Shown in pieces: positions 1 through 9,463 of a stretch of DNA of 64,000 nucleotides. Both the position numbers and the translations under genes were made by a program. The stretch covers positions 85,139 through 149,138 of the forward strand of contig DATJED010000020.1 of assembly GCA_035496935.1 (NCBI GenBank), given 5' to 3'. The DNA comes from Pseudopedobacter sp035496935 (GTDB taxonomy: Bacteria; Bacteroidota; Bacteroidia; Sphingobacteriales; Sphingobacteriaceae). Under the pieces are notes generated by a model. The model ran no database searches. It saw nothing but the letters and a program-made list of their open reading frames with translations, and was not told the DNA's origin. The stretch's first letter is position 1. Every line of letters starts with the position of its first letter.

Positions 1-1000
1 TTACGTTCACCGTAGAAACTTTACTTAAACATTCTACCAGTTCATCATCTAAAGCAGTTGGATTAGTTAAAGGGCGTTGATAAATATCAATAGCAACGTT
101 TCTTATTTCGTGGAAGTTGGTTAAATCTCCTGTTGAGGATGAAATACCGTAAGCAATATTTGCCGGAGCAGCATCTGGGTAATAATAATTATCAATAACG
201 GTGGTGGTTTTTGTTGGACTGCCACCTACTTTAATCCGTACCGAAACATTGTAACCACCGGCAGGGTTTGGTTTTAAATCTATATAAGCTTTTCTGAAAC
301 CTAACTGGGTGCTATCTGGAAATCGCTCGGCTGCATCATTAACTAAATCGACACCTTTGTCGCTGGCGACTTCATGTATTAAGTATCTGTAATTGTTTGG
401 ATTTAAAGCATTGCCGTTCCCTTTCCCTCTTATCACCACAGATTTCTTAGAAATACCAAATAGACCTGGACCTGTTTTCCCACCCTGTCTTCCCTCTATC
501 GGATTAGGAAAGTTACCAAATTCATCTAAAGCAACGCCAATGTAGCCGTTGCTTACTCCGGGCAAAACATCAGACTGTTGGGTTTTTCCGTAGGGAAGAT
601 ATTGCGCATAACCCAACGAACCGCCAAATCCACCGATATTAAAGTTAGTGGTAGAACCATCAAAAAGGAAAAAACAAATACCATCGGCACCTGAGCCACC
701 ATAGGTATAATACTCAAATGAAATACTTAAACCTTGGCTGGTATTAAAGTTTTCTTTACTATAAATAAATCCTTTTTGGTTGACAGAATTGTTGGTTAAA
801 CGAAGATAACCTTGGCCCGGGAGGTCTATAGCTTGTGCCGCGGTTAAAATAGCGGTAGGTTCGCCACCGAATTCTATATTGTTTGCGGTTGTTTCTTTAA
901 AACTTTGAAAGTACGGCAGATTACTTTGTGCATTTGATCTGTTTCCTAATAGCACAAAAAACACCAAAACGTACAGACTTGGTATTAGTTTTATTTTCAT
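1..1000 (-). CDS. Secreted lectin-fold protein (partial, 3' end outside window)
   Basis: The reading frame is open from an ATG at 1000 down to base 1, about 333 codons with no stop, so the C-terminus lies outside the window. The first 25 residues form a signal peptide (MKIKLIPSLYVLVFFVLLG, then SNAQ). The next ~230 residues have the glycine-rich pattern of L-type (legume-lectin-like) domains: a GSGADGICFFLFDG strand, a GGFGGSLGYA loop, then NGYIGVALDEFGNF. In Bacteroidota such domains usually sit at the front of large cell-surface or secreted proteins, often with a type IX sorting tail; that tail cannot be seen here. Binding of a sugar ligand is inferred from the fold only. The gene is divergent from the exopolysaccharide locus and need not belong to it. 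Confidence 0.75.
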   Translation of the reverse strand, partial: MKIKLIPSLYVLVFFVLLGNRSNAQSNLPYFQSFKETTANNIEFGGEPTAILTAAQAIDLPGQGYLRLTNNSVNQKGFIYSKENFNTSQGLSISFEYYTYGGSGADGICFFLFDGSTTNFNIGGFGGSLGYAQYLPYGKTQQSDVLPGVSNGYIGVALDEFGNFPNPIEGRQGGKTGPGLFGISKKSVVIRGKGNGNALNPNNYRYLIHEVASDKGVDLVNDAAERFPDSTQLGFRKAYIDLKPNPAGGYNVSVRIKVGGSPTKTTTVIDNYYYPDAAPANIAYGISSSTGDLTNFHEIRNVAIDIYQRPLTNPTALDDELVECLSKVSTVNV

Positions 1001-1407
1001 AATTGAGCGTTATTTATTTCGGTATTTTTCCACTAACGCCATCCCTTATCCAAATATCACTCCATACCCATGAAACAAAAGTGGCGCTCACACGTATATA
1101 TTGCTGTGTGCGCTCTAAGGCATTTAATTTATTTTTTTAAAGCAAAGAAGTCAAACAATAGCAAAGACATGGTGACGAATTAATTTCCTCAATTAGGCAT
1201 TAAATTCCACAATATTTCCACAACGTTTTTAAATCCTAAAAAGCAGATAAAACCAATTAAAACAAATATTCAAGCCCTATTAAGACTTAATCCCACAAAA
1301 AAACCTATTTTTTTTTACCATCTTGATTTTGGCATCATATTGCACAGAACAAACTAATTTACGTAACCTAGAAACCGATTGAGTTGTGTATGAGACAAAC
1401 TATAAAT
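1001..1407. other. AT-rich divergent intergenic region
   Basis: About 400 bases between the lectin-like gene (minus) and the exopolysaccharide locus (plus). It contains A- and T-runs near 1297-1320 and no convincing reading frame. Both operons must start transcription here, but no exact TAnnTTTG box with a properly spaced TTG was found for either. An imperfect GC-rich inverted repeat around 1083-1115 is the only other structure seen. Confidence 0.5.
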
Positions 1408-2103
1408 ATGAAGCGTTCTCTTAAAAAAATTTTGTACCTACTGGTCGCAGTCCTTTTAATGAGTGCGGTTAGAGGCGAAAAGGCGAAAGCTCAGGAATCA
1501 ATGGTTCCCGATATTTCGTACCTGTTTTTGGAAAAGTTAATAGCTACCGCAAAGGAAAATTATCCAATTATTAAGCAAAACAAAATTAAAGAGGAAATAA
1601 GCGAATTACAGGTTACGCATCAAAAATTGGATTGGTTTACGCCCTTCAATGTGTCTTACGTGTCTCAACCGAACAAAACCGTTAATTTCATAGATCCAAA
1701 TTTCTATTCGGGTTATCAATTTGGTATCAATATTAACATCGGTGATATTTTACAGAAACCAAATAACGTTAAAACCACCAAAAAGAATTTAGAGTTTACA
1801 CAACAGTTAACTGCACAGTTCGATAATAACCTTGAAATGGAAGTAAAAAAACGCTATTTCACTTATATTCAGCAGTTAAATAACGTAAAACTTTATACCA
1901 AATCATTACAAGATTCACAAGGTTTGTTAAGCGATTTAAAATTAAGATATGAGCGTGGTGAAGTTACTTTTCAAATTTACAGCGAAGGTTTGATTAGTTA
2001 CAGCACCATAAGTCAATCAAAAATAGAAGCGGAAGCCGGTTTACTAATCGCAAAAGCATCACTTGAGGAGTTAACGGTTACCAAATTAGAAGACATAAAA
2101 TAA
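1408..2103 (+). CDS. Half-size TolC-like protein of an exopolysaccharide locus
   Basis: The protein has about 231 residues with an N-terminal signal peptide (MKRSLKKILYLLVAVLL, then a cleavage region ending AKAQ). The rest is largely helical with two repeats of the kind seen in the outer membrane efflux protein family (YPIIKQNKI; LKLRYERGEVTFQIYSEGLISY). Complete TolC proteins have about 400-480 residues and two such halves; only one is present, with a short segment that could be a strand region. The stop overlaps the ATG of the Wzz-like gene by one base, so the two are probably translationally coupled. It occupies the place where Wza-type export channels usually sit. An ATG at 1390 or a TTG at 1384 are alternative starts; 1408 gives the best signal peptide. 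Family assignment is moderately sure, export function is inference. Confidence 0.65.
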   Translation: MKRSLKKILYLLVAVLLMSAVRGEKAKAQESMVPDISYLFLEKLIATAKENYPIIKQNKIKEEISELQVTHQKLDWFTPFNVSYVSQPNKTVNFIDPNFYSGYQFGININIGDILQKPNNVKTTKKNLEFTQQLTAQFDNNLEMEVKKRYFTYIQQLNNVKLYTKSLQDSQGLLSDLKLRYERGEVTFQIYSEGLISYSTISQSKIEAEAGLLIAKASLEELTVTKLEDIK

Positions 2104-4304
2104 TGGAAGAGCTAAAGAAGTTTTACAATTTATTATACCGATTTAGATTTATCGTTATAGCTGTCCCTTTGGTGACAATTATTATCGCTTATTTTTTAGT
2201 GAGAAATTTGGCGGATCAGTATGTTTCAGAAGGGCAAATTGCAACCGGTATTGTTGATGAAACTCAAATTTTAAATAATAGTGCCGATAAACAGGAATCG
2301 AGCGTGGTGAGAGAGTTTAGTAATTTAATTGAAATTATGAAGCTCGAAAAAATCATCAATCTGGTTTCTTATCAATTAATTATCCATGATTTAACAGCAG
2401 AAAAACCGTTTAGGGAACTAAGTCCGAAAATTAAAGATTTGGCAGAAGTTGACAGACGTAAAATATTAAACACTTTTAAAAAGAAATTCGCTAACAGAGA
2501 AACCTTAAACAGTTTCGATCCGGAAGATAAAGAGCTTTATGATATTCTGGAATCTATGGACTACAATTCCGATTTTATTACAGAAAACCTGAATGCTGAT
2601 AGGTTAGAGAATAGTGATTTTATTTCGGTAAAATTTGTATCGGAAAACCCCGAACTTTCTGCTTTTGTGGTAAACACCGAGTGTAAAGAATTTGTGAGCT
2701 ATTACACCGCTATCTTAAAGGAAAACCAAACGAAGGCTGTTAAATTTTTATCAGAACGGGCCAAAGAAAAAAGTGATACCTTAAATAAAAGCGTTGCGGC
2801 GCTTAAGCAATACAAAATTAAGAATAGAATTATCAATCTTTTGGAGCAATCCAGAAAAATGTATGAACTTTCTGCCGAATACGAGCGTCGTAAACAAGAT
2901 GCCGAAAAAAGTATCATCGCTTTAAAAGGAGCTATCGCAAATATTGATAGAGAGTTTGACCCTAACCAACGGAGATATTTTGAAGCTTCATTAGAAAAAA
3001 TAAACCAGAATTTGGTCCAATCTAAAAAGGAGTTGAATTTGGTTACCGAAAAATACATTCAAAGTGGTTTTGATGAGGAATATCAATCGAAGATAGATTC
3101 TTTAAAAGGCGTCATCAGTAAACAGATTTCTTTACAGTCCAGCAAGTACATCGATAATCCAATGGTGCAAAAACAGGATTTGATTGCAAAAAAACTGAAC
3201 TTACAGATTGAGTACGACATCGCCAGATACAGTTTGGCAAGTCTTAAAAGAGAACTCGCAGATATGAATACGAGGTTCGATAAATTGGTGCCTCACGAAG
3301 CAGTTATCCAATCTCTGGAAAGAAAAATTGACATCGCCAGCCGGGAATATTTAGATGTGCTGGAAAAATACAACAGCGCAAGTTTAGAAGCCAGTTTATC
3401 ATCACGTTTAAGGCAAGTGCAAATTGCGAATCCTGGCGTTGAACAACCTTCCAAAAAAATGTTGCTGATTATCCTAAGCGGTGTAATTAGCTTTGTATTC
3501 TGCCTTTTGATTTTCTTTATCATCTTTTATTTTGATAATAAAATTGGCACACCTAGAGAGCTTGCCCAGATTACGGAAATTCCTGTGCTAGGAAAAATAA
3601 ACCGGGTAAATTCTGCCAGTTTAGCACTTAAAGAAATTTGGAGCAACTTAAACTCGAACCCAGAAATGCAGGAGCTTAAAAAGCAATTGCGTTCTGCCAG
3701 GTACGAGATTAGTCGGGAGATGTTGCACAAACCTAGCAACAGAAAAGGCCAGGTGCTTAACATTACCAGCATGAACGATTCGGAAGGAAAAACCTTATTG
3801 GTTGCCTGTATAGCTTATTCTTATGTGGTCATCAGTAAAAAAGTTTTGTTGATTGACGGAAATTTTGACCACCCAAGTATCACCGAAAACTCTAACTCAA
3901 CTTTTTATATCGAGGATTATTTAAAAAGTGGAAATTTAGGTTCGTCTGAGTTTAGCGCCGGAATTATGGTAATGGGTAACCGCGGAGAAGACAAGTCTTT
4001 ATTTGAGATTGCTGATGAAGAAACCGTAAAACAAAGGTTTGACCAGTTAAGGAACGAGTTCGATATTATTTTGGTAGAAACGCCATCTTTAGAAACTCTA
4101 GGAAAAGCAAAAGAGTGGAACCTTATTGCCGACAAAGTAATGGGCGTTTTTGAAGCTAACCAAACCTTATCAAACAGTAAAAAACAACATATCAATTACC
4201 TAAAAGGATTAAACGGACAGTTTATCGGTTGGGTAATAAATAAAGTTTCTATTGATAACGGAAACAAATTATCTGGTAACTTTAAAGCAAATTTATTAGA
4301 ATAA
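2103..4304 (+). CDS. Wzz/GumC-type polysaccharide co-polymerase with degenerate BY-kinase domain
   Basis: A 733-residue inner-membrane protein. A first transmembrane helix lies near residues 16-34, then a long periplasmic, strongly coiled-coil region (about 190-430), a second helix near 453-478, and a cytoplasmic P-loop domain. This is the layout of chain-length regulators fused to bacterial tyrosine kinases. The Walker A region (SMNDSEGKTLL, about 556-566) keeps GKT. Walker A' reads LLIDGNFDHP where the consensus has a second Asp and an Arg, Walker B reads ILVETPS where an Asp is expected, and no C-terminal tyrosine cluster is visible. It probably controls polymer length or export without normal autokinase activity. 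It overlaps the TolC-like gene by one base and precedes the glycosyltransferase by 2 bases. Confidence 0.8.
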   Translation: MEELKKFYNLLYRFRFIVIAVPLVTIIIAYFLVRNLADQYVSEGQIATGIVDETQILNNSADKQESSVVREFSNLIEIMKLEKIINLVSYQLIIHDLTAEKPFRELSPKIKDLAEVDRRKILNTFKKKFANRETLNSFDPEDKELYDILESMDYNSDFITENLNADRLENSDFISVKFVSENPELSAFVVNTECKEFVSYYTAILKENQTKAVKFLSERAKEKSDTLNKSVAALKQYKIKNRIINLLEQSRKMYELSAEYERRKQDAEKSIIALKGAIANIDREFDPNQRRYFEASLEKINQNLVQSKKELNLVTEKYIQSGFDEEYQSKIDSLKGVISKQISLQSSKYIDNPMVQKQDLIAKKLNLQIEYDIARYSLASLKRELADMNTRFDKLVPHEAVIQSLERKIDIASREYLDVLEKYNSASLEASLSSRLRQVQIANPGVEQPSKKMLLIILSGVISFVFCLLIFFIIFYFDNKIGTPRELAQITEIPVLGKINRVNSASLALKEIWSNLNSNPEMQELKKQLRSARYEISREMLHKPSNRKGQVLNITSMNDSEGKTLLVACIAYSYVVISKKVLLIDGNFDHPSITENSNSTFYIEDYLKSGNLGSSEFSAGIMVMGNRGEDKSLFEIADEETVKQRFDQLRNEFDIILVETPSLETLGKAKEWNLIADKVMGVFEANQTLSNSKKQHINYLKGLNGQFIGWVINKVSIDNGNKLSGNFKANLLE

Positions 4305-4306
4305 TA

Positions 4307-5476
4307 ATGCTGGAAGCCGTACATATTGCTTGGATTATATTGCAAATTTTAATTGGCTTTCACTTGTTTTTTCCTTTGTTTTTGTTGTTGTTTAGTAAGC
4401 TAAAATCAAATAAAAAATTGCCTATCATTACAGATAAACAAGATTTAGATTTTGCAATCATAATTACCGCTTACGAAGAAACGGTTAATTTACCCGAAGT
4501 TGTTAGCGCTATTTTAGCCCAACCTTACCAAAACTTCACTATTTATTTAGTTGCCGATAAATGCGATACCAGTTCTTTATTTTTTGATGATGAAAGAGTA
4601 AATGTGCTAATGCCACCAAAGGTTATCGGTAGCAACACAGGTTCTCATACGTACGCAGTACAAAACTTCAAAAAACAGCATGATGTAGTTACCATTATTG
4701 ATAGCGATAACATCATTGATTCCCAATACTTAGTAGAAATCAAAAAATCTTTTGACCAAGGATTTAAAGCCGTACAAGGCTTAAGAGCTCCTAAAAATTT
4801 AGACACCGATTATGCCCGTTTAGATGCTGGCAGAGATATTTACTACCATTTTTACGATGGCGAAGTATTGTTTAAAGCTGGTTCATCAGCAACTTTAGCG
4901 GGATCTGCAATGGCGTTTAAAACTGAATTATATACCGATTTTTTAAAAAACTGTAAAGTTAGTGGTGCCGGCTTTGATAAAGTTTTACAGCATTATATTG
5001 TTGACAAAAACATCAGGATTGCGTTCAACAAACAAGCTATTCTTTTTGATCAAAAAACAACTCATGCAGATCAACTGGTAAAACAACGTTCTCGCTGGAT
5101 AAATACTTGGTTTAAATATTTTAAATACGGTTTCGGGCTGGTTGCTAAAGGTGTCAGAAATGCATCGGTCAATCAGTTTATTTTTGGAATGGTATTGTTA
5201 AGGCCTCCCCTATTTATATTTTTAATTTTAGCTGTGTTCGCAACCGTTATTAATTTTGTATTAGGCTTTAACTACTGGATTTGGTTATTAGGTTTTGCAA
5301 GTTTCGTGATCGGCTTTTTTATAGCTCTAAAAGCCTCCGACACTGATAAAAGAATTTATGTCTCGCTAGTTAACATCCCTAAATTCATTTTTTTTCAGTT
5401 ACTCTCTTTAAGTAAAGTACGTGTTGCAAACAAAATTTCGGTAGCCACAAAACATCAAAAAATCAATGAGAATTAA
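4307..5476 (+). CDS. Membrane-bound family 2 glycosyltransferase
   Basis: 389 residues. A short N-terminal membrane helix is followed by a GT-A nucleotide-sugar binding fold (AIIITAYEE near 46-54; IIDSDN near 129-134 as the DxD-type metal site; GAGFDK near 223-228) and the QxxRW-type motif QRSRW near 263. Two to three C-terminal membrane helices follow. The QxxRW motif and membrane segments are typical of processive or lipid-linked sugar transferases such as cellulose or hyaluronan synthases, so this may be the main chain-building enzyme or the initiating transferase. Substrate cannot be told from sequence. Its last 11 bases overlap the next small gene. Confidence 0.8.
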   Translation: MLEAVHIAWIILQILIGFHLFFPLFLLLFSKLKSNKKLPIITDKQDLDFAIIITAYEETVNLPEVVSAILAQPYQNFTIYLVADKCDTSSLFFDDERVNVLMPPKVIGSNTGSHTYAVQNFKKQHDVVTIIDSDNIIDSQYLVEIKKSFDQGFKAVQGLRAPKNLDTDYARLDAGRDIYYHFYDGEVLFKAGSSATLAGSAMAFKTELYTDFLKNCKVSGAGFDKVLQHYIVDKNIRIAFNKQAILFDQKTTHADQLVKQRSRWINTWFKYFKYGFGLVAKGVRNASVNQFIFGMVLLRPPLFIFLILAVFATVINFVLGFNYWIWLLGFASFVIGFFIALKASDTDKRIYVSLVNIPKFIFFQLLSLSKVRVANKISVATKHQKINEN

Positions 5477-5597
5477 TCCAGACATAAAAGCAATCAAGAA
5501 GAAAGAATCTAGCTTTCTGCTTTTTAAAAAGTGGCTGGCGATTGTCATCTGCTTTATCACCGTTTATTTTTTCTTGTTTAAAATTGTATTCTTTTAA
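5466..5597 (+). CDS. 43-residue single-pass membrane protein in exopolysaccharide locus
   Basis: The ATG at 5466 lies inside the end of the GT2 gene (11-base overlap), and the TAA stop overlaps the ATG of the O-antigen ligase gene by one base (TAATG). The product begins MRINPDIKAIKKKES, is rich in Lys at the N-terminus, and ends in one hydrophobic helix (LAIVICFITVYFFLFKIVFF). Precise nesting between two coupled genes argues that it is translated. It has no family I recognise. A subunit or adaptor of the GT2 or polymerase is possible, as for other tiny proteins in polysaccharide synthases; this is inference. The frame could be chance, but the double overlap makes that less likely. Confidence 0.6.
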   Translation: MRINPDIKAIKKKESSFLLFKKWLAIVICFITVYFFLFKIVFF

Positions 5598-7081
5598 TGG
5601 AAAATATTGAAATCCGGTCCGAAGGAAACGCAAAATCAAGCTACCTAATTTTGATTGTACTGTTGGTTATGTCAATAGCTACAGCCGGCATTTTTACATT
5701 TTTTGGATCAAGAGCTGGTGTATTTCCACTTTTAGGGACCGTTGCGCTCGTGTTCGTTTATATAGTTATAAAAGAACCAAAATTTGCGGTGATATCCATC
5801 ATGCTGATGGCCTATTTTATCATGTTCTTAATTGCGTTGATAAATACGACCTTTCCATTAGGCACCATAATGGACGGAATGCTTGCGGTGATGATCCTCG
5901 GATTTTTTATCCAACAAAAATATAACAGAAACTATTGGATTCTTAAAAATCCTATCGGTTATGCAATTGCCATTTGGGTTATCTACAATATTTTACAGCT
6001 TTTTAATCCGGTAGCAGCATCTAAATTGGCTTGGCTTTACACCATCAGAAGCGTAGCCTTAACAATGCTTTCGTATTATATTTTCACCTATTACCTTGAT
6101 TCCAGAAAGTTTTTACGCACCATTATCATCCTTTGGTTAAGCTTGACGTTTATTGCAGCTTTATATGCAATTAAGCAGGAGTATTTCGGATTTTTCGCAT
6201 TTGAAGAGCGTAACCACTACGATCCATCAACTATCGGCTTGTTATTTATTGATGGGCACTGGAGAAAAAACGCTATTTTTTCTGATCCAGTTGCTTTCTC
6301 TTTCAACATGGCCGCTAGCGCTATTTTGTGTTTGGGATTAATGACGGGGCCTTTCAAGATAAAATACAAAGTTTTATTGTTTGCTTTGGGAGCGCTGTTT
6401 GCCGTAGTAATGACTTATTCTGCTACCCGGGCCGCTTACGTTTTAATTCCCGCGGCTTTTTTTATACTGTTTGTTTTAAAATTCAACCGCATAGCAATTG
6501 TGCTTTCTATACCCATTATGTTTGCGTTTTTAGTGCTGATTAGAGTGCCAACCAGCAATACTACATTAGTTAGGTTTCAATCGGCATTTAAACCAAACGA
6601 AGACGCATCTTATAACGTACGTAAACTAAACCAGAAAAAAGTTCAACCTTTTATCCAAACGCACCCTTTTGGTGGCGGTTTAGGCGGTTCCGGGATCTGG
6701 GGAGTTAGGTTTGCGCCCTATTCATTTTTAGCACAGTTCCCACCAGATAGCGGTTACGTAAGGGTAGCCATGGAATTAGGATGGGTTGGTTTGTTGCTCA
6801 TTTGTACGCTCTTTTTTACCAGTTTATACGTCGGGATAAAAAATTATTTCACCATACGGGATCCCGAACTGAAATCGTATTGTTTGGCTATGGTGCTCAT
6901 TGTTTTTGCATTAGCCATTGCTAACTATCCGCAGGAAGCAATTGTGCAATATCCACTCAGTATCTATTTTTATATGATATTGGCCATTATTACGGTAACC
7001 AAGCTATTAGATAATCAAATAGACCATACGAAGTTACCTGAGCCGGAAAAACCAAAGAAAATCGACACAAGGATTGTTTAA
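5597..7081 (+). CDS. O-antigen ligase / Wzy-type polymerase family protein
   Basis: 494 residues with about ten to twelve hydrophobic helices and one larger periplasmic loop (about 325-400) containing FQSAFKPNEDASYNVR and an HPFGGGLGG stretch, as in the Wzy_C (O-antigen ligase) family. These enzymes transfer or polymerise undecaprenyl-linked glycans at the periplasmic face of the inner membrane. In a locus with a Wzz-like co-polymerase the likely role is repeat-unit polymerisation. No flippase (Wzx) or sugar-phosphate initiating transferase is in view, so those functions must be supplied elsewhere. The start codon is fused to the stop of the 43-residue gene. Confidence 0.8.
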   Translation: MENIEIRSEGNAKSSYLILIVLLVMSIATAGIFTFFGSRAGVFPLLGTVALVFVYIVIKEPKFAVISIMLMAYFIMFLIALINTTFPLGTIMDGMLAVMILGFFIQQKYNRNYWILKNPIGYAIAIWVIYNILQLFNPVAASKLAWLYTIRSVALTMLSYYIFTYYLDSRKFLRTIIILWLSLTFIAALYAIKQEYFGFFAFEERNHYDPSTIGLLFIDGHWRKNAIFSDPVAFSFNMAASAILCLGLMTGPFKIKYKVLLFALGALFAVVMTYSATRAAYVLIPAAFFILFVLKFNRIAIVLSIPIMFAFLVLIRVPTSNTTLVRFQSAFKPNEDASYNVRKLNQKKVQPFIQTHPFGGGLGGSGIWGVRFAPYSFLAQFPPDSGYVRVAMELGWVGLLLICTLFFTSLYVGIKNYFTIRDPELKSYCLAMVLIVFALAIANYPQEAIVQYPLSIYFYMILAIITVTKLLDNQIDHTKLPEPEKPKKIDTRIV

Positions 7082-7150
7082 CCCCTAAATTGATTTCAAT
7101 AAGCGAACATTTTGTTTATTTTAGAATCAAATTAAATCCCGAACAAAAAA

Positions 7151-8362
7151 ATGCTGAAAAATGCTGTAGTATTTATACTGAGTAACGCCAAATACGATGC
7201 ACCGATTGAATCAACCGGATATACTATTGCAAAACATTTGGCGCAGCATAACCAAGTTTTTTATGTAGAATATCCGGCCACGCTTAAAGATTATTATCAT
7301 TTTAAAAAATCGCCTGAGTTTGCTAAAAAAAAAGAACTTTATCATAAACGTTCAGACGGGCTTTTAGATACCGATATCCCAAACCTAAAAATTGTAATTA
7401 CTCGTTTACTGCTATCTATTAATTTTTTACCCGAAGGCTGGTTGTATAGAAGTTTATTGAGCTACAACGAAAAACAAATTGTACGTCGGATAAAAAGAAT
7501 TATCAAAATTTTTGGTGTAAAAGATTTTGTTTTTATCAATTCATTTAACATCCATTATCCAAATGTTGGCAAGCTACTGTCACCTACTTTAAACGTTTAT
7601 CATTGTGTGGATCCATTGGTTTCTGGTTATGATACCAAACATGGTTTATTATCTGAGCAGGAGATTGTTAAAAACAGCGATTTAATTATCTGTACCAGCA
7701 AAAAATTATTTAATATAAATAGTGGGCGACATAAAAACGTCCATTTTATACCAAATGCAGCTGATTTTGAACACAGTCAGCAAGCTAGTTTGCCAGAAAC
7801 GCCAATATTGCCGGAACTTACAAAAATTAAAAAACCAGTAATTGGCTTTTTAGGCAATTTAGAAGGACGAACAAACTTTGAGTTGATTACAGCAGTTGCC
7901 GAAAAAAATCCGGATAAAAGTTTTGTATTTGTTGGTCCTGCAGAAAATGTTTACCGTCAGAGATTAATAAGTAAGGCAAATAACATACATCAGCTCGGTG
8001 CCGTTCCTTATTACCAAATGCCACAGGTGTTAAAAGGTTTTGATGTGGCAATTATCCCGTTTAGGAAAGATGAGTTTAGCGCCACCATCTTCCCATTAAA
8101 ATTGTTTGAATATTTAGGAAGCGGAAAACCGGTAATTTCGACAGATTTTAATACCGATTTAAATGAGCAAACAGAAGGTACCGTACCGTTTTGTGCCAAT
8201 GCAGATGAATTTTCTAATGCCATAAACGACGTTTTAACAAACGATAACGAGGAAAAAAAAGCGCAAAGGTTAGCCATTGCAAAAAACAATACTTGGGATA
8301 AAAGAGCAAATGAATTTTCGGATTTGCTGGAGGTGAATTTTAAGGCAAAAAAGCAAAAATAG
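7151..8362 (+). CDS. Glycosyltransferase (GT-B fold, GT4-like)
   Basis: 403 residues, no membrane helix. The C-terminal half has the GT-B donor-site pattern: KPVIGFLGNLEGR near 230-242, FVGPAEN near 258-264, and FPLKLFEYLGSGKPVIST near 313-330, where the Glu of the FEYLG segment normally contacts the sugar nucleotide. The N-terminal acceptor domain is less conserved. It follows the polymerase gene after a 69-base gap and abuts the next gene directly (stop TAG then ATG). It probably adds one sugar of the repeat unit in the cytoplasm; donor and linkage are unknown. Confidence 0.8.
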   Translation: MLKNAVVFILSNAKYDAPIESTGYTIAKHLAQHNQVFYVEYPATLKDYYHFKKSPEFAKKKELYHKRSDGLLDTDIPNLKIVITRLLLSINFLPEGWLYRSLLSYNEKQIVRRIKRIIKIFGVKDFVFINSFNIHYPNVGKLLSPTLNVYHCVDPLVSGYDTKHGLLSEQEIVKNSDLIICTSKKLFNINSGRHKNVHFIPNAADFEHSQQASLPETPILPELTKIKKPVIGFLGNLEGRTNFELITAVAEKNPDKSFVFVGPAENVYRQRLISKANNIHQLGAVPYYQMPQVLKGFDVAIIPFRKDEFSATIFPLKLFEYLGSGKPVISTDFNTDLNEQTEGTVPFCANADEFSNAINDVLTNDNEEKKAQRLAIAKNNTWDKRANEFSDLLEVNFKAKKQK

Positions 8363-9463
8363 ATGCAAAAAATATTCTTCGACCATCAAAAATTCAGCAC
8401 TCAAAAGTTTGGAGGTATCAGCAGGTATTTTGCCAATATCATCGAAGAAATTAAAAAACATAGCGATTTTAGTTATTTGCTAGGCGTTGCCAATTCGCAG
8501 AACTTTTACATCAAAAACGAAAAACAGTTTTTAAACAACCCAATTGCAAACTATCTATTAAAATCCGAATACGGTTTCCGCACTTTTAAAACCAACGAAC
8601 TTTATTGTAAATATTTGCTCAAGCAAGATAATTTCGATGTTTTTCATCCTACTTATTACGACCCTTACTTCATTAAACACTTAAAGAAACCGATGGTAAC
8701 TACCATCCATGACATGACTTACGAGCGTTTACCAGAGTATTTTTGGGTGCAGGACCCGCTTACTTCGCAAAAACGAATAAGCGTACAAAGAGCCGATAAA
8801 ATTATCGCTATTTCTGAAACTACAAAGAGAGATTTGTTAACCTATTTAGAAGTTGACGAAAGCAAAGTTGAAGTGATTTATCACGGCATTGATATCGAGA
8901 GTCCGTTGCTATTAGAAGAAGTTAAGGGTTTGCCAGCAAATTATTTGTTTTTTGTAGGCGACAGAGGCGGTTATAAAAACTTTTATTTAATGCTGGATGC
9001 CTTTGCAAACGTATCAAAAAAACACCCCAATTTACATTTGGTATTATCAGGTGGTGGAAAATTGCTAGGTGCTGATGTGGAAATCATCAATCGTTTAAAA
9101 CTGAACAACAAAGTCCGTCACTATCAGGTTAACGATGCTCAATTAAATTATTTATATAAACATGCTTTGTTATTTATATATCCATCCTTATATGAAGGTT
9201 TTGGATTGCCTATTTTAGAGGCATTCAGAGCCGATTGTCCAATTTTGTTAAGTGATACAGATTGTTTCCGCGAAGTTGCTGAAGATTCGGCAGCGTTTTT
9301 CAGTCGCCATTCTTTAGAAGATTTAACGAAACAGATTGATGATTTAATCAGCCAAAAAAGTTTGAGAGACGATCTGGTGGAGAAAGGAAAGCAACGTTTA
9401 GAGCATTTCCCGATAGAAAAATCAATGAACCAAACGCTAGAACTGTATAAATCGCTTGCTTAA
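8363..9463 (+). CDS. Glycosyltransferase family 4
   Basis: 366 residues. Motifs of GT4 enzymes are clear: an N-terminal FGGISRYFANI segment, TTIHDMTYERLP near 113-124, IAISETTKRDL near 148-158, YLFFVGDRGGYKN near 194-206, and the donor-site EX7E-type segment PSLYEGFGLPILEAF near 275-289. The ATG starts immediately after the preceding stop, and its own stop (TAA) is followed at once by the next ATG, so it lies in the middle of a tightly coupled transferase block. The sugar transferred cannot be predicted. Confidence 0.88.
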   Translation: MQKIFFDHQKFSTQKFGGISRYFANIIEEIKKHSDFSYLLGVANSQNFYIKNEKQFLNNPIANYLLKSEYGFRTFKTNELYCKYLLKQDNFDVFHPTYYDPYFIKHLKKPMVTTIHDMTYERLPEYFWVQDPLTSQKRISVQRADKIIAISETTKRDLLTYLEVDESKVEVIYHGIDIESPLLLEEVKGLPANYLFFVGDRGGYKNFYLMLDAFANVSKKHPNLHLVLSGGGKLLGADVEIINRLKLNNKVRHYQVNDAQLNYLYKHALLFIYPSLYEGFGLPILEAFRADCPILLSDTDCFREVAEDSAAFFSRHSLEDLTKQIDDLISQKSLRDDLVEKGKQRLEHFPIEKSMNQTLELYKSLA

